10,144 bases of DNA from Brevundimonas sp. (GCA_031119155.1 JAVHYH010000118.1:1-10144); one strand, 5' to 3'. Shown: positions 1-6,513, counted from the first letter of the stretch. Notes: generated from the sequence alone by a model not told the origin. Numbers and translations are program-made.

Positions 1-653
1 CCGGCTGCGCTGATGGTCACGAGCGCCCGATGGGCCTGGAGCGGCGCCGCCGGCTCGACGAGCGGCTCGTCGAGGACGAGCCCCAGCACGCGGCCGAGGT
101 CAATTTCCAGGAACTCCTCAGAGATCGATCGGGAGCCTGCCCAGTAAAGCCGCCAGCGCAACCCGTTGGTCAGGATTCCCCAGCGTAGCTTACCGTTGGT
201 CAGATCATCGATGCGCCGCAGATAGCGCAACATCTGCGTCGATGGCGCGGTGGTCTCGTTGCGGCCCGACGCCCGGTCGAGAGGACGACCCCATCGCTTG
301 CTCTCCACCACTGCGAGGCCGTGCTCGTAGCGCCGCCACTGCTCCGGCAAAGCGTTGGCGGCAGCCTTGGCAGCGACATCGGCGAACAGCAGGCCGTCCG
401 GGACGTCGTCGCGACCGCTGACGGTGAGGTTCTGCTGGCGCAAGGACTCAGACCAGCCCAGCGCCGCCAGCACGGGCCAGATGAAGTCGTCTTCGGTCTG
501 GCTTTCGTTGGTCTTGGTATTCTGCGGAAAGGCGGCGGCTACACGATCCAACTCGGCCCGCATCCGATCAACATCGACCGCCTTGTACTCAGGCGTGTCT
601 CGCATCGCCTCGACCAAGTAGTCGATGCTGAACAAGGCTCCGGCGATAAACAT
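1..653 (-). CDS. N-terminal part of a large restriction-modification type protein (PD-(D/E)xK nuclease, probable fused DNA methyltransferase)
   Basis: A frame with no stop runs from the left edge to an ATG at 653, giving 217 complete codons; the C-terminus is outside the window. Seen in the translation: FSIDYLVEAMRDTPEY near the start, SQTEDDFIWPVLAALGW at residues 51-67, VPDGLLF at 84-90, VVESKRW at 115-121, TQMLRYLRR at 139-147 and GKLRWGILTNGLRWRLY at 154-170. P85-D86 with E117-x-K119 forms a PD-(D/E)xK nuclease core, and Q140-x3-Y144 matches the QxxxY motif of RecB-like and HsdR-like nucleases. From family knowledge, this N-terminus is typical of Eco57I-like or type IIG enzymes of 1000 or more residues, where a cleavage domain precedes an adenine methyltransferase and a target-recognition domain. 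The methyltransferase part is inferred, not seen. The start is uncertain: no good ribosome site precedes the ATG, a TTG lies in frame at 668, and the frame stays open up to 815. Its base composition looks less GC-rich than the neighbours, which fits horizontal transfer. Confidence 0.8.
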   Translation of the reverse strand, partial: MFIAGALFSIDYLVEAMRDTPEYKAVDVDRMRAELDRVAAAFPQNTKTNESQTEDDFIWPVLAALGWSESLRQQNLTVSGRDDVPDGLLFADVAAKAAANALPEQWRRYEHGLAVVESKRWGRPLDRASGRNETTAPSTQMLRYLRRIDDLTNGKLRWGILTNGLRWRLYWAGSRSISEEFLEIDLGRVLGLVLDEPLVEPAAPLQAHRALVTISAA

Positions 654-689
654 AGTAGAATCAGGCAAGCTCTGGAGTCCCCAACCCCA

Positions 690-718
690 TCGATACGACG
701 CGACGGCACCGTAGGCAA
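690..718 (-). promoter_or_regulatory. possible promoter of the restriction-modification gene
   Basis: On the minus strand TTGCCT (718-713) and TATCGA (695-690) are separated by exactly 17 bp, a plausible sigma-70 -35/-10 pair about 37 bp upstream of the ATG at 653. The -10 box is a weak match and such pairs arise by chance, so this is only a candidate. The rest of the 654-815 gap holds the GC-rich repeat listed separately and no other gene. Confidence 0.22.
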
Positions 719-753
719 AGATCGGTCGAGGCAAATATGCGTGGGGTGCAAAA

Positions 754-800
754 CCCCTCCACCCCGGCGCGGCCTGCGGGCTTCGCGCGCACCCCCAAAG
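754..800. repeat. GC-rich intergenic repeat, copy 1
   Basis: The 13-mer CCCCTCCACCCCG at 754-766 recurs exactly at 3584-3596. In both copies a GCTTCGCG-like block and then a C-rich stretch follow (here ACCCCCAAAGGGAG, 791-804). GCGCG at 767-771 can pair with CGCGC at 784-788. The repeat lies just past the stop codon of the BCCT transporter gene, as the second copy lies just past the enoyl-CoA hydratase stop. It may help form RNA 3' ends, but there is no clear U-tract. It looks like a dispersed intergenic element. Confidence 0.5.
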
Positions 801-815
801 GGAGAAGGGACACCC

Positions 816-2720
816 CTACCCCCGCCTCCACCGCTGCAGATGCTCCAGCACGTCCTCGATCAGCTGGTCGCGGGTGAAGCCGGTGACGTCACGGGGTCGG
901 CCCGCATCGTCGGAGCGGGCGGAGAGGCGCCATTCCATGGGGCGGCGGGCCTCGGGGGCGTCGAGGGCGGTCAGGGCCGGGCGGGCGCGGCGGACGGCGG
1001 CCAGCCGGTAGTGGAAGGCGCGGCCCTCGGCGACATCGACGGTCAGGGAGACGCCGTCGTCGTCGCGGACGACATCGGCGGCCAGCCCCTCGGCCAGGAG
1101 GCCGTCACGCACGCTCTCCAGCGCGGGCACGCCGGCGCGGGTGATCTGGCGGTCGATCTCCTTGCGGGTGGCGGGCGAGAAGATCCGCTTGAGCTGTTCG
1201 GACAGGGGCGGCGCCTCGGTGTCGATGGTCTGGCCGGCGAGGTCGGCGTTCATCTGACGGACCAGACCGATCGAGATCAGGATCATGATGACGGTGAACG
1301 GAAGGGCCGCGACCAGGGTGGCGGCCTGCAGGGCGCCGAGGCCGCCGGCCAGCAGCAGCAGGCCGGCGACGAGGCCCAGCATCAGGCACCAGTAGAGGCG
1401 CTGCCAGCGCGGCGTCTCCTCTGCCCCTCCGGAGGCGATGGTGTCGATGACCAGCGCGCCCGAGTCGGCCGAGGTGACGAAGAAGACGGCCACCAGCAGG
1501 ATGGCCAGACCCGAGGTCAGGGCCGTGCCGGGCAGGAACTCGAAGAAATGGAACAGGGCGGTCGACAGATCGGCTGAGACGGCCTGCGAGATCGCGCCCG
1601 CCGCCGCGCCCATGTCGAGGCTGATCGCCGTGTTCCCGAAGACCGTCATCCAGAGGAAGGTGAAGCCCGCCGGGACCAGCAGGACGTTGAGGATGAACTC
1701 ACGCACCGTGCGGCCGCGCGAGATGCGGGCGATGAACATGCCGACGAAGGGCGACCAGGCGATCCACCAGGCCCAGTAGAAGAGGGTCCAGTCGGCCATC
1801 CACGCCCGCGGCTCATAGGCATAGAGGGTGAAGGTGCGCTCGAAGAAATGGTCGAGGTAGAAGCCGAAATTCTGGACCAGCGCCTTGAACAGGAAGTTGG
1901 TGGGACCGACGGCCAGCACGAAGACCATCAGCAGGATGGCGAGGATCAGGTTCAGTTCGGACAGGCGACGGACGCCCCGGCCCACGCCGCTCATCATCGA
2001 GGCGGTGGCGGCGGCCATGACGACGGCGATCAGGGCGACCTGGACCCAGGCGTTGTTGGGGATGCCAAACAGATAGGTCAGGCCGCTGTTCATCTGGGAC
2101 ACGCCGAAGCCCAGGGAGGTGGCGATGCCGAAGGCGGTGCCCCAGATGGCGAAGATGTCGACGGCGTCGCCGATGGGGCCGTTGATCCGTTTGCCCAGCA
2201 GGGGCGACAGGCCCGAGCGCAGGGTCAGGGGCAGGCCCTTGCGGTGGGCGAAGAAGGCCAGGCTGAGCCCGACCACCGCATAGATGGCCCAGGCGTGGAC
2301 GCCATAATGGAAGAAGGTGATGCCCATCGCCTCGCGCGCGGCGGCGAAGGTGCCGCCCTCCTGCGCAGGGGGGCTGATGAAATGCTGGATCGGCTCGGCG
2401 ACGCCGAAATACATCAGGCCGATGCCCATGCCGGCGGCGAACAGCATGGCCAGCCAGGAGACATAGGGAAAGTCGGGCTCGGCGTCGTCGGGGCCGAGCT
2501 TCAGCGCCCCGGTGGGGCCGAGCGCGAGGATCAGGACCAGGCCCAGGAAGCCGGCGACGGCGGCGATGTAGAACCAGCCGAAGGTGTCGATCACCCAGCC
2601 CTGGGCGGCCTGGAAGACCCGGTCCGAGGCGCCCGGCGCGAGCAGGGCGACGACGAGAAGCAGCCCGATGATCAGGCTCGCCCCCCAGAAGACACGGGGG
2701 TTCATCTTGGTCGTAAGCAT
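816..2720 (-). CDS. BCCT-family transporter, choline/glycine betaine type (BetT-like)
   Basis: This is an inner-membrane carrier of the betaine/choline/carnitine family (PF02028), which takes up quaternary ammonium compounds as osmoprotectants or carbon and nitrogen sources. It has about 12 hydrophobic segments. Family motifs: the glycine-rich GMGIGLMYFGVAEP at residues 97-110; the Trp-rich substrate site DWTLFYWAWWIAWSPFVG at 310-327, followed by ARISRGRT; and TSADSGALVIDTIASGG at 416-432. The GMGIG form resembles sodium-coupled BetP rather than the GIGID form I recall for E. coli BetT, so sodium coupling is a guess. After the last helix a hydrophilic tail of about 140 residues (491-634) ends with DVTGFTRDQLIEDVLEH, very like the osmosensory cytoplasmic tail of BetT. 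I chose the ATG at 2720 (634 residues); a TTG at 2729 and an ATG at 2705 are alternatives, and none has a clear ribosome site. No betaine-synthesis gene is adjacent, so the exact substrate is unresolved. It stands behind a terminator and is probably transcribed alone. Confidence 0.9.
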   Translation of the reverse strand: MLTTKMNPRVFWGASLIIGLLLVVALLAPGASDRVFQAAQGWVIDTFGWFYIAAVAGFLGLVLILALGPTGALKLGPDDAEPDFPYVSWLAMLFAAGMGIGLMYFGVAEPIQHFISPPAQEGGTFAAAREAMGITFFHYGVHAWAIYAVVGLSLAFFAHRKGLPLTLRSGLSPLLGKRINGPIGDAVDIFAIWGTAFGIATSLGFGVSQMNSGLTYLFGIPNNAWVQVALIAVVMAAATASMMSGVGRGVRRLSELNLILAILLMVFVLAVGPTNFLFKALVQNFGFYLDHFFERTFTLYAYEPRAWMADWTLFYWAWWIAWSPFVGMFIARISRGRTVREFILNVLLVPAGFTFLWMTVFGNTAISLDMGAAAGAISQAVSADLSTALFHFFEFLPGTALTSGLAILLVAVFFVTSADSGALVIDTIASGGAEETPRWQRLYWCLMLGLVAGLLLLAGGLGALQAATLVAALPFTVIMILISIGLVRQMNADLAGQTIDTEAPPLSEQLKRIFSPATRKEIDRQITRAGVPALESVRDGLLAEGLAADVVRDDDGVSLTVDVAEGRAFHYRLAAVRRARPALTALDAPEARRPMEWRLSARSDDAGRPRDVTGFTRDQLIEDVLEHLQRWRRG

Positions 2721-2765
2721 GGGGCCCAAGCGTCGCTGTGACCGGAGGGTTCCGCGCCTTGCCAG

Positions 2766-2790
2766 AAAAAAGCCCGATTATCGGCCGGGC
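2766..2790 (-). terminator. intrinsic terminator overlapping the DUF4241 gene stop codon
   Basis: Read on the minus strand, GCCCG (2790-2786) pairs with CGGGC (2776-2772), followed at once by six T (2771-2766). The TAA stop of the lipoprotein gene (2780-2778) lies in the loop. A smaller CCGA/TCGG stem with loop TAA is an alternative fold. The uninterrupted T-run makes this the clearest rho-independent terminator in the window. It separates the upstream unit from the BCCT gene, whose promoter must then lie in a very short interval or overlap it. Confidence 0.7.
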
Positions 2791-3542
2791 GGCGGAAGCG
2801 TGACGGCCTCGATGACCCCGAAATCGGTGACCAGGGCGGCAGGCCGTCCGGAGGCATCATGGCCGACCCAGGTGGTGTAGAAGCCATCACCGCAGCCCGA
2901 GGAGAACATGGCGGCGCCACGCCCTTCATATTCCTCGATCAGGACGAAGCCGTAGGGGATGCCCAGCTCTGGTCCCAGCGCCTCGCCCCGCGTCTGCCAG
3001 CCCTCGGACACAGCCTCGTAAAAGTCGACCTGATCGGGCGGATAGCGCTGCTCCAGCCAGGCCGGCAAGCCGGCGTCGATGAAGGCGCCCGTGCCGGCGT
3101 CGACGCCGTAGCCGAAGGTCTCGTCCGCTTTCAGCGTGGCGACGTCCTGCCCGGCGACCACAGCCATCGTCCAGCGCGCCACCGGTTCGTCCGAAATCTG
3201 CAACCGGGCGAGGGCCACCCGATGCCCGCCGGACCCGGTATCGGCCACGGCCAGATCGACCGGATAGCGACCGGGCGGAACAGCGACCGTCAGAGGCTGG
3301 TCGCGCATCGACAGCAGGAAGGGGTCGGCGACGATCACCCGCCCGCTGGGGATCGCCACCGCGCCGATCCGGATGACACGGACCGGATAGCGGTCATTCT
3401 CCGCCTGGCCGACGAAGCCCTCGGTGAAGGCGCCGGACAGAACCTCGGGGCGCGGCGCGACGCCGACCTGTTCGGCCGGCGCGGGCGGCGCACACCCGGC
3501 GCTGAAGACCGCGCCGACGACGGCGGCGAGGCGACGGAACAT
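2778..3542 (-). CDS. DUF4241 domain protein, putative lipoprotein
   Basis: The protein has 254 residues. The N-terminus has two arginines, a hydrophobic stretch and then SAGC, with Cys17 as the likely lipidated residue; the lipobox is imperfect (Ser rather than Leu at -3), so a lipid anchor is probable but not certain. The mature part shows the DUF4241 pattern (PF14025): SGRVIVADP at 66-74, PPGRYPVDLAVA at 89-100, GYGVDAGTGAFID at 144-156, GCGDGFYTTWVG at 216-227 and LVTDFG at 237-242. The biochemical role of the family is unknown; some members lie in polymorphic-toxin or immunity settings, which nothing here supports directly. AGGAG at 3554-3550, about 7 nt before the ATG, supports the start. 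It lies 97 bp downstream of the enoyl-CoA hydratase gene on the same strand, and its stop codon is inside an intrinsic terminator, so it closes that unit. Confidence 0.8.
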   Translation of the reverse strand: MFRRLAAVVGAVFSAGCAPPAPAEQVGVAPRPEVLSGAFTEGFVGQAENDRYPVRVIRIGAVAIPSGRVIVADPFLLSMRDQPLTVAVPPGRYPVDLAVADTGSGGHRVALARLQISDEPVARWTMAVVAGQDVATLKADETFGYGVDAGTGAFIDAGLPAWLEQRYPPDQVDFYEAVSEGWQTRGEALGPELGIPYGFVLIEEYEGRGAAMFSSGCGDGFYTTWVGHDASGRPAALVTDFGVIEAVTLPPPGR

Positions 3543-3583
3543 GGGCGATCTCCTGTCCAGTGAGGCGGAACGCGTTGCAGGCG

Positions 3584-3629
3584 CCCCTCCACCCCGCTTC
3601 GCGCGGTCCCCCTCCCCCGGCGGGGGAGG
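3584..3629. repeat. GC-rich intergenic repeat, copy 2, with a perfect hairpin
   Basis: The same 13-mer as at 754-766 occurs at 3584-3596. It is followed by CCGC/GCGG (3594-3597 and 3603-3606, loop TTCGC) and then a perfect 8-bp hairpin CCTCCCCC (3611-3618), loop GGC, GGGGGAGG (3622-3629). The hairpin begins about 10 bases past the enoyl-CoA hydratase stop on the minus strand. Without a T-run it is a weak terminator at best. It could instead stabilise an RNA 3' end or reduce expression of the downstream lipoprotein gene. Confidence 0.55.
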
Positions 3630-3639
3630 AACTGCGGCC

Positions 3640-4428
3640 CTACTTGCCGGTGAAGTTGGGTTTCCGCTTTTCGACGAAGGCGGCCATGCCTTCCTTCTGG
3701 TCGTCGAAGGCGAACAGGGAGTGGAACAGGCGGCGCTCGAACTGGACGCCCTGGGTCAGGGTGGTTTCGAGGGCGGCGTTGACCATTTCCTTGTTGGCCA
3801 TGACGGCCAGCGGGCTTTGCGAGGCGATCTTCGCGGCGATCTTGCGGGTTTCGGCCAGCAGGTCGTCGTGGGCGACGACGCGGCTGGCGAGACCGGCGCG
3901 CTCGGCCTCGGCGGCGTCCATCATGCGGGCGGTCAGGACCATGTCCATCGCCTTGGACTTGCCGACCAGACGGGTCAGACGCTGGCTGCCGCCGATGCCG
4001 GGGGCGACGCCGAGGTTGATCTCGGGCTGGCCGAATTTGGCCTTCTCCGACGCCACGATGAAGTCGCACAGCATGGCCAGCTCGCAGCCGCCGCCGAGGG
4101 CGAAGCCGTTGACCGCGGCGATGATCGGCTTGCGGAAGCGGGTGATGCGGTCGTGGCCGAGGGCGAAATAGTTGCCCGTGTACATCTGGGCGTAGGACTG
4201 GTCGGCCATCTCCTTGATGTCGGCGCCGGCGGCGAAGGCCTTGTCGCCCGAGCCGGTCAGGATCAGGCACCGCACCGTGTCGTCATGCTCGACGGCGTCA
4301 AGGAAGGCGGCGAGGTCGGCGAACAGGGCCGAGTTGAGGGCGTTCAGCGCCTCGGGCCGGTTCAGGGTGACCACCGCATAGCCGTCGTCGTGACGCTCGA
4401 TCAGGAGGTTGGCGTAGGTGTCGGACAT
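3640..4428 (-). CDS. enoyl-CoA hydratase (crotonase family)
   Basis: This 262-residue protein has the normal length for a single-domain crotonase (PF00378). It should hydrate 2-trans-enoyl-CoA to 3-hydroxyacyl-CoA in the cytosolic beta-oxidation pathway. Seen: NRPEALNALN at 23-32; the CoA-binding and oxyanion-hole segment AFAAGADIKEM at 64-74; KPIIAAVNGFALGGGCELAMLCD at 100-122 with Glu116; and FGQPEINLGVAPGIGGSQRL at 132-151 with Glu136. Glu116 and Glu136 correspond to the two catalytic glutamates of rat mitochondrial hydratase (Glu144 and Glu164), so the protein is a true hydratase candidate rather than an isomerase-like paralogue. It ends KPNFTGK, common in short-chain hydratases. GGAG at 4441-4438, about 9 nt upstream, supports the ATG. 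A heptamer repeat array lies about 35 bp upstream of the start. In several alphaproteobacteria an enoyl-CoA hydratase gene lies next to mutM; here three genes separate them. Confidence 0.93.
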   Translation of the reverse strand: MSDTYANLLIERHDDGYAVVTLNRPEALNALNSALFADLAAFLDAVEHDDTVRCLILTGSGDKAFAAGADIKEMADQSYAQMYTGNYFALGHDRITRFRKPIIAAVNGFALGGGCELAMLCDFIVASEKAKFGQPEINLGVAPGIGGSQRLTRLVGKSKAMDMVLTARMMDAAEAERAGLASRVVAHDDLLAETRKIAAKIASQSPLAVMANKEMVNAALETTLTQGVQFERRLFHSLFAFDDQKEGMAAFVEKRKPNFTGK

Positions 4429-4463
4429 GGGATGGTGCTCCAGCGGCTGGCAGCGGGGCGGAA

Positions 4464-4547
4464 AGTGGTTCGTGGCTAGTGGTTAGTGGATGACGGCGCA
4501 ACGGTCGACGGGTTCGGCCAATCACTGACCACTGTCCGCTAACCACT
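4464..4547. repeat. inverted array of 7-bp repeats (AGTGGTT type)
   Basis: On the plus strand four heptamers run from 4464 to 4491: AGTGGTT, CGTGGCT, AGTGGTT, AGTGGAT. After a 28-bp spacer the opposite strand carries four more (4547 down to 4520): AGTGGTT, AGCGGAC, AGTGGTC, AGTGATT. The 28-base arms match at 21 positions, so a long imperfect stem can form. The array fills the gap between the membrane-protein stop and the enoyl-CoA hydratase start. Its arrangement resembles the array at 7379-7510, though the heptamer word differs. Confidence 0.75.
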
Positions 4548-4562
4548 GGCCGGGCTCCGGCC
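4548..4562. repeat. perfect GGCCGG palindrome, possible weak terminator
   Basis: GGCCGG (4548-4553), loop GCT, CCGGCC (4557-4562) is a perfect 6-bp hairpin about 12 bp past the stop of the 4575-5018 gene and directly against the heptamer array. It lacks a T-run. It could end or stabilise the transcript of the GumN/DUF1697/membrane-protein operon, or be part of the repeat element itself. Confidence 0.4.
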
Positions 4563-4574
4563 TGAGGGTGTGAC

Positions 4575-5018
4575 TCACCGACGGGGCAGCAGCGCCAGGG
4601 TCAGGGCGGCGCGCAGCAGTTCGGCGATCTCCACCATGGCCAGCAGGGCGTTGGCGGCGATGACCTGACCGCGCGGGCCGGAAAGGTCGAGGCTCCAGCC
4701 GAACTGCGAGGCGAGAGCGAGGACGGCGGCGGCGGCCAGCACCATGAGGATCAGCAGCATGAGGGCGACATGGCCGGCCTTGAGCGCCGCCTGCAGGGTC
4801 GGGCCTTCGGCGAGGGTGCGGTTACGGCGACGGAACAGCCAGCCGATCAGGCCGGTGGCCACCGTCTCGGCGAGGACGGTGACGGCCAGGGCGCCGAGGA
4901 ACCACCAGACGAGGCCGCCGGTCGCCTCGCCCCGCAGCGACTGTATGAAGTGGACGAAATAGGCGCCCCAGACGAGGACGCCGACGATCAGGCTGATCCA
5001 GAGATGGGTCTTGCGCAT
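4575..5018 (-). CDS. small four-helix integral membrane protein, function unknown
   Basis: I do not recognise the family. The 147-residue product has four clear hydrophobic segments at about residues 6-26, 36-62, 81-104 and 116-144. Basic loops (FRRRNR at 62-67, and the C-terminal PRR) suggest cytosolic sides by the positive-inside rule, with both termini in the cytosol. There are no Cys pairs, His clusters or obvious catalytic motifs. Its ATG (5018-5016) overlaps the TGA of the DUF1697 gene by one base (TGATG), so translation is probably coupled and this is the last gene of a three-gene operon. A small transport, scaffold or stress-related membrane role is possible, but nothing in the sequence decides it. 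Confidence 0.75.
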   Translation of the reverse strand: MRKTHLWISLIVGVLVWGAYFVHFIQSLRGEATGGLVWWFLGALAVTVLAETVATGLIGWLFRRRNRTLAEGPTLQAALKAGHVALMLLILMVLAAAAVLALASQFGWSLDLSGPRGQVIAANALLAMVEIAELLRAALTLALLPRR

Positions 5019-5557
5019 CAGCTCTTCACCTCGGCCATCTCCGCCAGCTTCAGCACCGTGTTCCAGTTCCGGCCCGTGCCCATGCCGAGCATTTTCGGCG
5101 TGGCCTTCCTGAAGATCTCGGATCCGCCCTGGCCGTTGGGGAACCAGAAATACAGGACGTCATCGATCGCCTCGACCCGCTCGCCGTCGCGGCAGAGGCC
5201 CCGGACCGCTTCCAGCGCGCCCTCCCTGATCCCGGCCTTCATGACCATGGCGACGACCTTTGCCGGATGGGCGGCGGCTTCGCCGGGGAAGGGGTTGGCG
5301 GCGATCAGTTTCGCCCACTGGTCGGGCGTGCGAGCCATGGCGACGATCTTCAGGCCGAAGGTCCTGTCCATCGCGGCCTCGATGTCGGCCTCGAGCCGGT
5401 CGGTGGCGAGGGCGCTTTCGACGACCAGATTGCCGCTGGCCTGGAGGGTGCGGGGGTTCTCCAGCCCCATGGCGTGCGCCATCGCCCGCTGCTCGCCGAC
5501 CGGGGCGCGGACGCCGCCGGTGTTCATGCCGCGGAACAGGATGATGCGGTGGGGCAA
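5018..5557 (-). CDS. DUF1697 domain protein
   Basis: The 179-residue product fits the normal length of DUF1697 (PF08002) and shows its signature blocks: LFRGMNTGG at 7-15, LQASGNLVVES at 38-48, NPF at 88-90, and TGRNWNTVLKLAEMA at 161-175. The family is soluble and cytosolic, and its function is unknown. The start is a TTG at 5557: the next in-frame triplet upstream that matters is the stop at 5566-5564, no other start lies between, and the next ATG (Met11) would cut into the conserved first strand. The gene begins 6 bp after the GumN-family stop and its own stop overlaps the next ATG (TGATG), so it is the middle gene of an operon. A TTG start without a strong ribosome site suggests modest expression through coupling. 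Confidence 0.87.
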   Translation of the reverse strand: MPHRIILFRGMNTGGVRAPVGEQRAMAHAMGLENPRTLQASGNLVVESALATDRLEADIEAAMDRTFGLKIVAMARTPDQWAKLIAANPFPGEAAAHPAKVVAMVMKAGIREGALEAVRGLCRDGERVEAIDDVLYFWFPNGQGGSEIFRKATPKMLGMGTGRNWNTVLKLAEMAEVKS

Positions 5558-5563
5558 AGGCGC

Positions 5564-6442
5564 CTAGGGCCCCTCGACCTTGTAGCCGGCCTGACGCAAC
5601 AGGGTCGGCAGGCCGTCCTCGCCGACCATGTGGGCGGCGCCCACGACGACGACGACCCGACGCTCGGTCTCCATCATCTGCTTGAGCGCGGGCATCCAGC
5701 CGTGGTTCCGGTCGACAAGGATGACCTCATAGAGGCGCGGAGCCTCGGCCTTCATGGACTCCATTTCAGCGAGGAGCGGCTGGAGATCGCCCTGCACCCA
5801 GGCGTTCTCGATCTCCATGTCGAGGGCCTTCTCCTCGTCGAGCGCGTCGAGCACCTCGACAAGGAGCTGCTCGCCCTCGGCATCGCCCGTCTCCGCCATC
5901 ACCTGCATGGTGGCGTTGAGAAGGGCGGGGGTGTCCAACGCCACGGTGCGCTGGTCGGGTCGCAGGCCGCCCTCGATCACGCCATCGACGCCGAGATCGT
6001 TGGAGCGCCCCTTGGCGGTGTCAGCGCCGATGTCGAGGATCATGGCCGCGGCCCAGGGGCGCAGGATGTCCAGCATCATCGGCTCGATACCCTGCTCTTC
6101 CGCCCGGACACGGGCGCGGGCGTAGGTCGCCGGGGTGACCGCGACATCGAGCGTTTCCTCGCCCACCATGTAGCGAAGCATCGGCAGGTAGGTCGCCATC
6201 TCCTCCTCGTCGGAGTCGGGCGTCAGAATCTCGAAGGCGACCAGATCCGCCTCGGCCAGGGCCTTGTCGAGCGCGTCATTGTGCCAGTCGACGCCCTCCG
6301 GCAGGGCGTGGATCGAGCCGAACAGGACCATCTCGGTGTCGGCGTCGGTGACCCGCCAGATCGGAGGATCGGCCCGCGCCACCGTCGGCGCCGCCACGGC
6401 CAGAGCCAGGGCCGCGAGGCCGGAAATCCACCACTGACGCAT
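5564..6442 (-). CDS. TraB/GumN family secreted protein
   Basis: The product has 292 residues. Residues 1-24 form a Sec signal peptide (MRQWWISG, a hydrophobic core, then ARA before DPP), so the mature protein is probably periplasmic. The family (PF01963, TraB/PrgY/GumN/Tiki) is marked by two short motifs, both present: FGSIHALPEG at 41-50 (the GxxH box, with His45) and VVGAAHMVGEDGLPTLL near the C-terminus (His271), followed by a typical closing GYKV. Related Tiki proteins are metal-dependent proteases, and the conserved His and Glu residues fit a metal site; for bacterial GumN-like proteins the substrate is unknown. The name reflects homology to xanthan-cluster GumN and does not imply polysaccharide synthesis; no such genes lie nearby. 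GGGGAG at 6453-6448 supports the ATG at 6442; a GTG two codons upstream is the alternative. It leads the operon with DUF1697 and the small membrane protein. Confidence 0.88.
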   Translation of the reverse strand: MRQWWISGLAALALAVAAPTVARADPPIWRVTDADTEMVLFGSIHALPEGVDWHNDALDKALAEADLVAFEILTPDSDEEEMATYLPMLRYMVGEETLDVAVTPATYARARVRAEEQGIEPMMLDILRPWAAAMILDIGADTAKGRSNDLGVDGVIEGGLRPDQRTVALDTPALLNATMQVMAETGDAEGEQLLVEVLDALDEEKALDMEIENAWVQGDLQPLLAEMESMKAEAPRLYEVILVDRNHGWMPALKQMMETERRVVVVVGAAHMVGEDGLPTLLRQAGYKVEGP

Positions 6443-6474
6443 GTTCACTCCCCTTCGCCCGCCAGTCGTGCCGG

Positions 6475-6498
6475 AAAATACGGGGCCGGACCAGCCCC
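6475..6498 (-). terminator. likely intrinsic terminator after mutM
   Basis: On the minus strand GGGGC (6498-6494), a 7-base loop, then GCCCC (6486-6482) is followed by GTATTTTCC with four T at 6478-6475. The stem is short but GC-only and is placed between the mutM stop (6516-6514) and the GumN-family start, so it probably ends the mutM transcript. Confidence 0.45.
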
Positions 6499-6513
6499 CT
6501 GGCCTGAGGCGGA

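Noticed and set aside
654..760. tRNA gene or attachment site beside the restriction-modification gene
   Set aside because: No cloverleaf or T-loop consensus can be placed, and no flanking direct repeat was seen.
1..818. Read-through fusion of the BCCT transporter with the restriction-modification gene
   Set aside because: The two are in the same frame with only the TAG at 818-816 between, but the intervening translation is repeat-derived and not protein-like, so this is coincidence.
321..1577. Plus-strand open frame of 418 codons over the left gap and the BCCT 3' end
   Set aside because: It is antisense to two recognised genes, has a biased Gly/Gln/Asp/Arg composition and no recognisable domain.
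1848..2741. Plus-strand open frame antisense to the BCCT gene
   Set aside because: The Gly/Asp/Gln/Ala-rich product mirrors the codon bias of the opposite strand and lacks any family motif.
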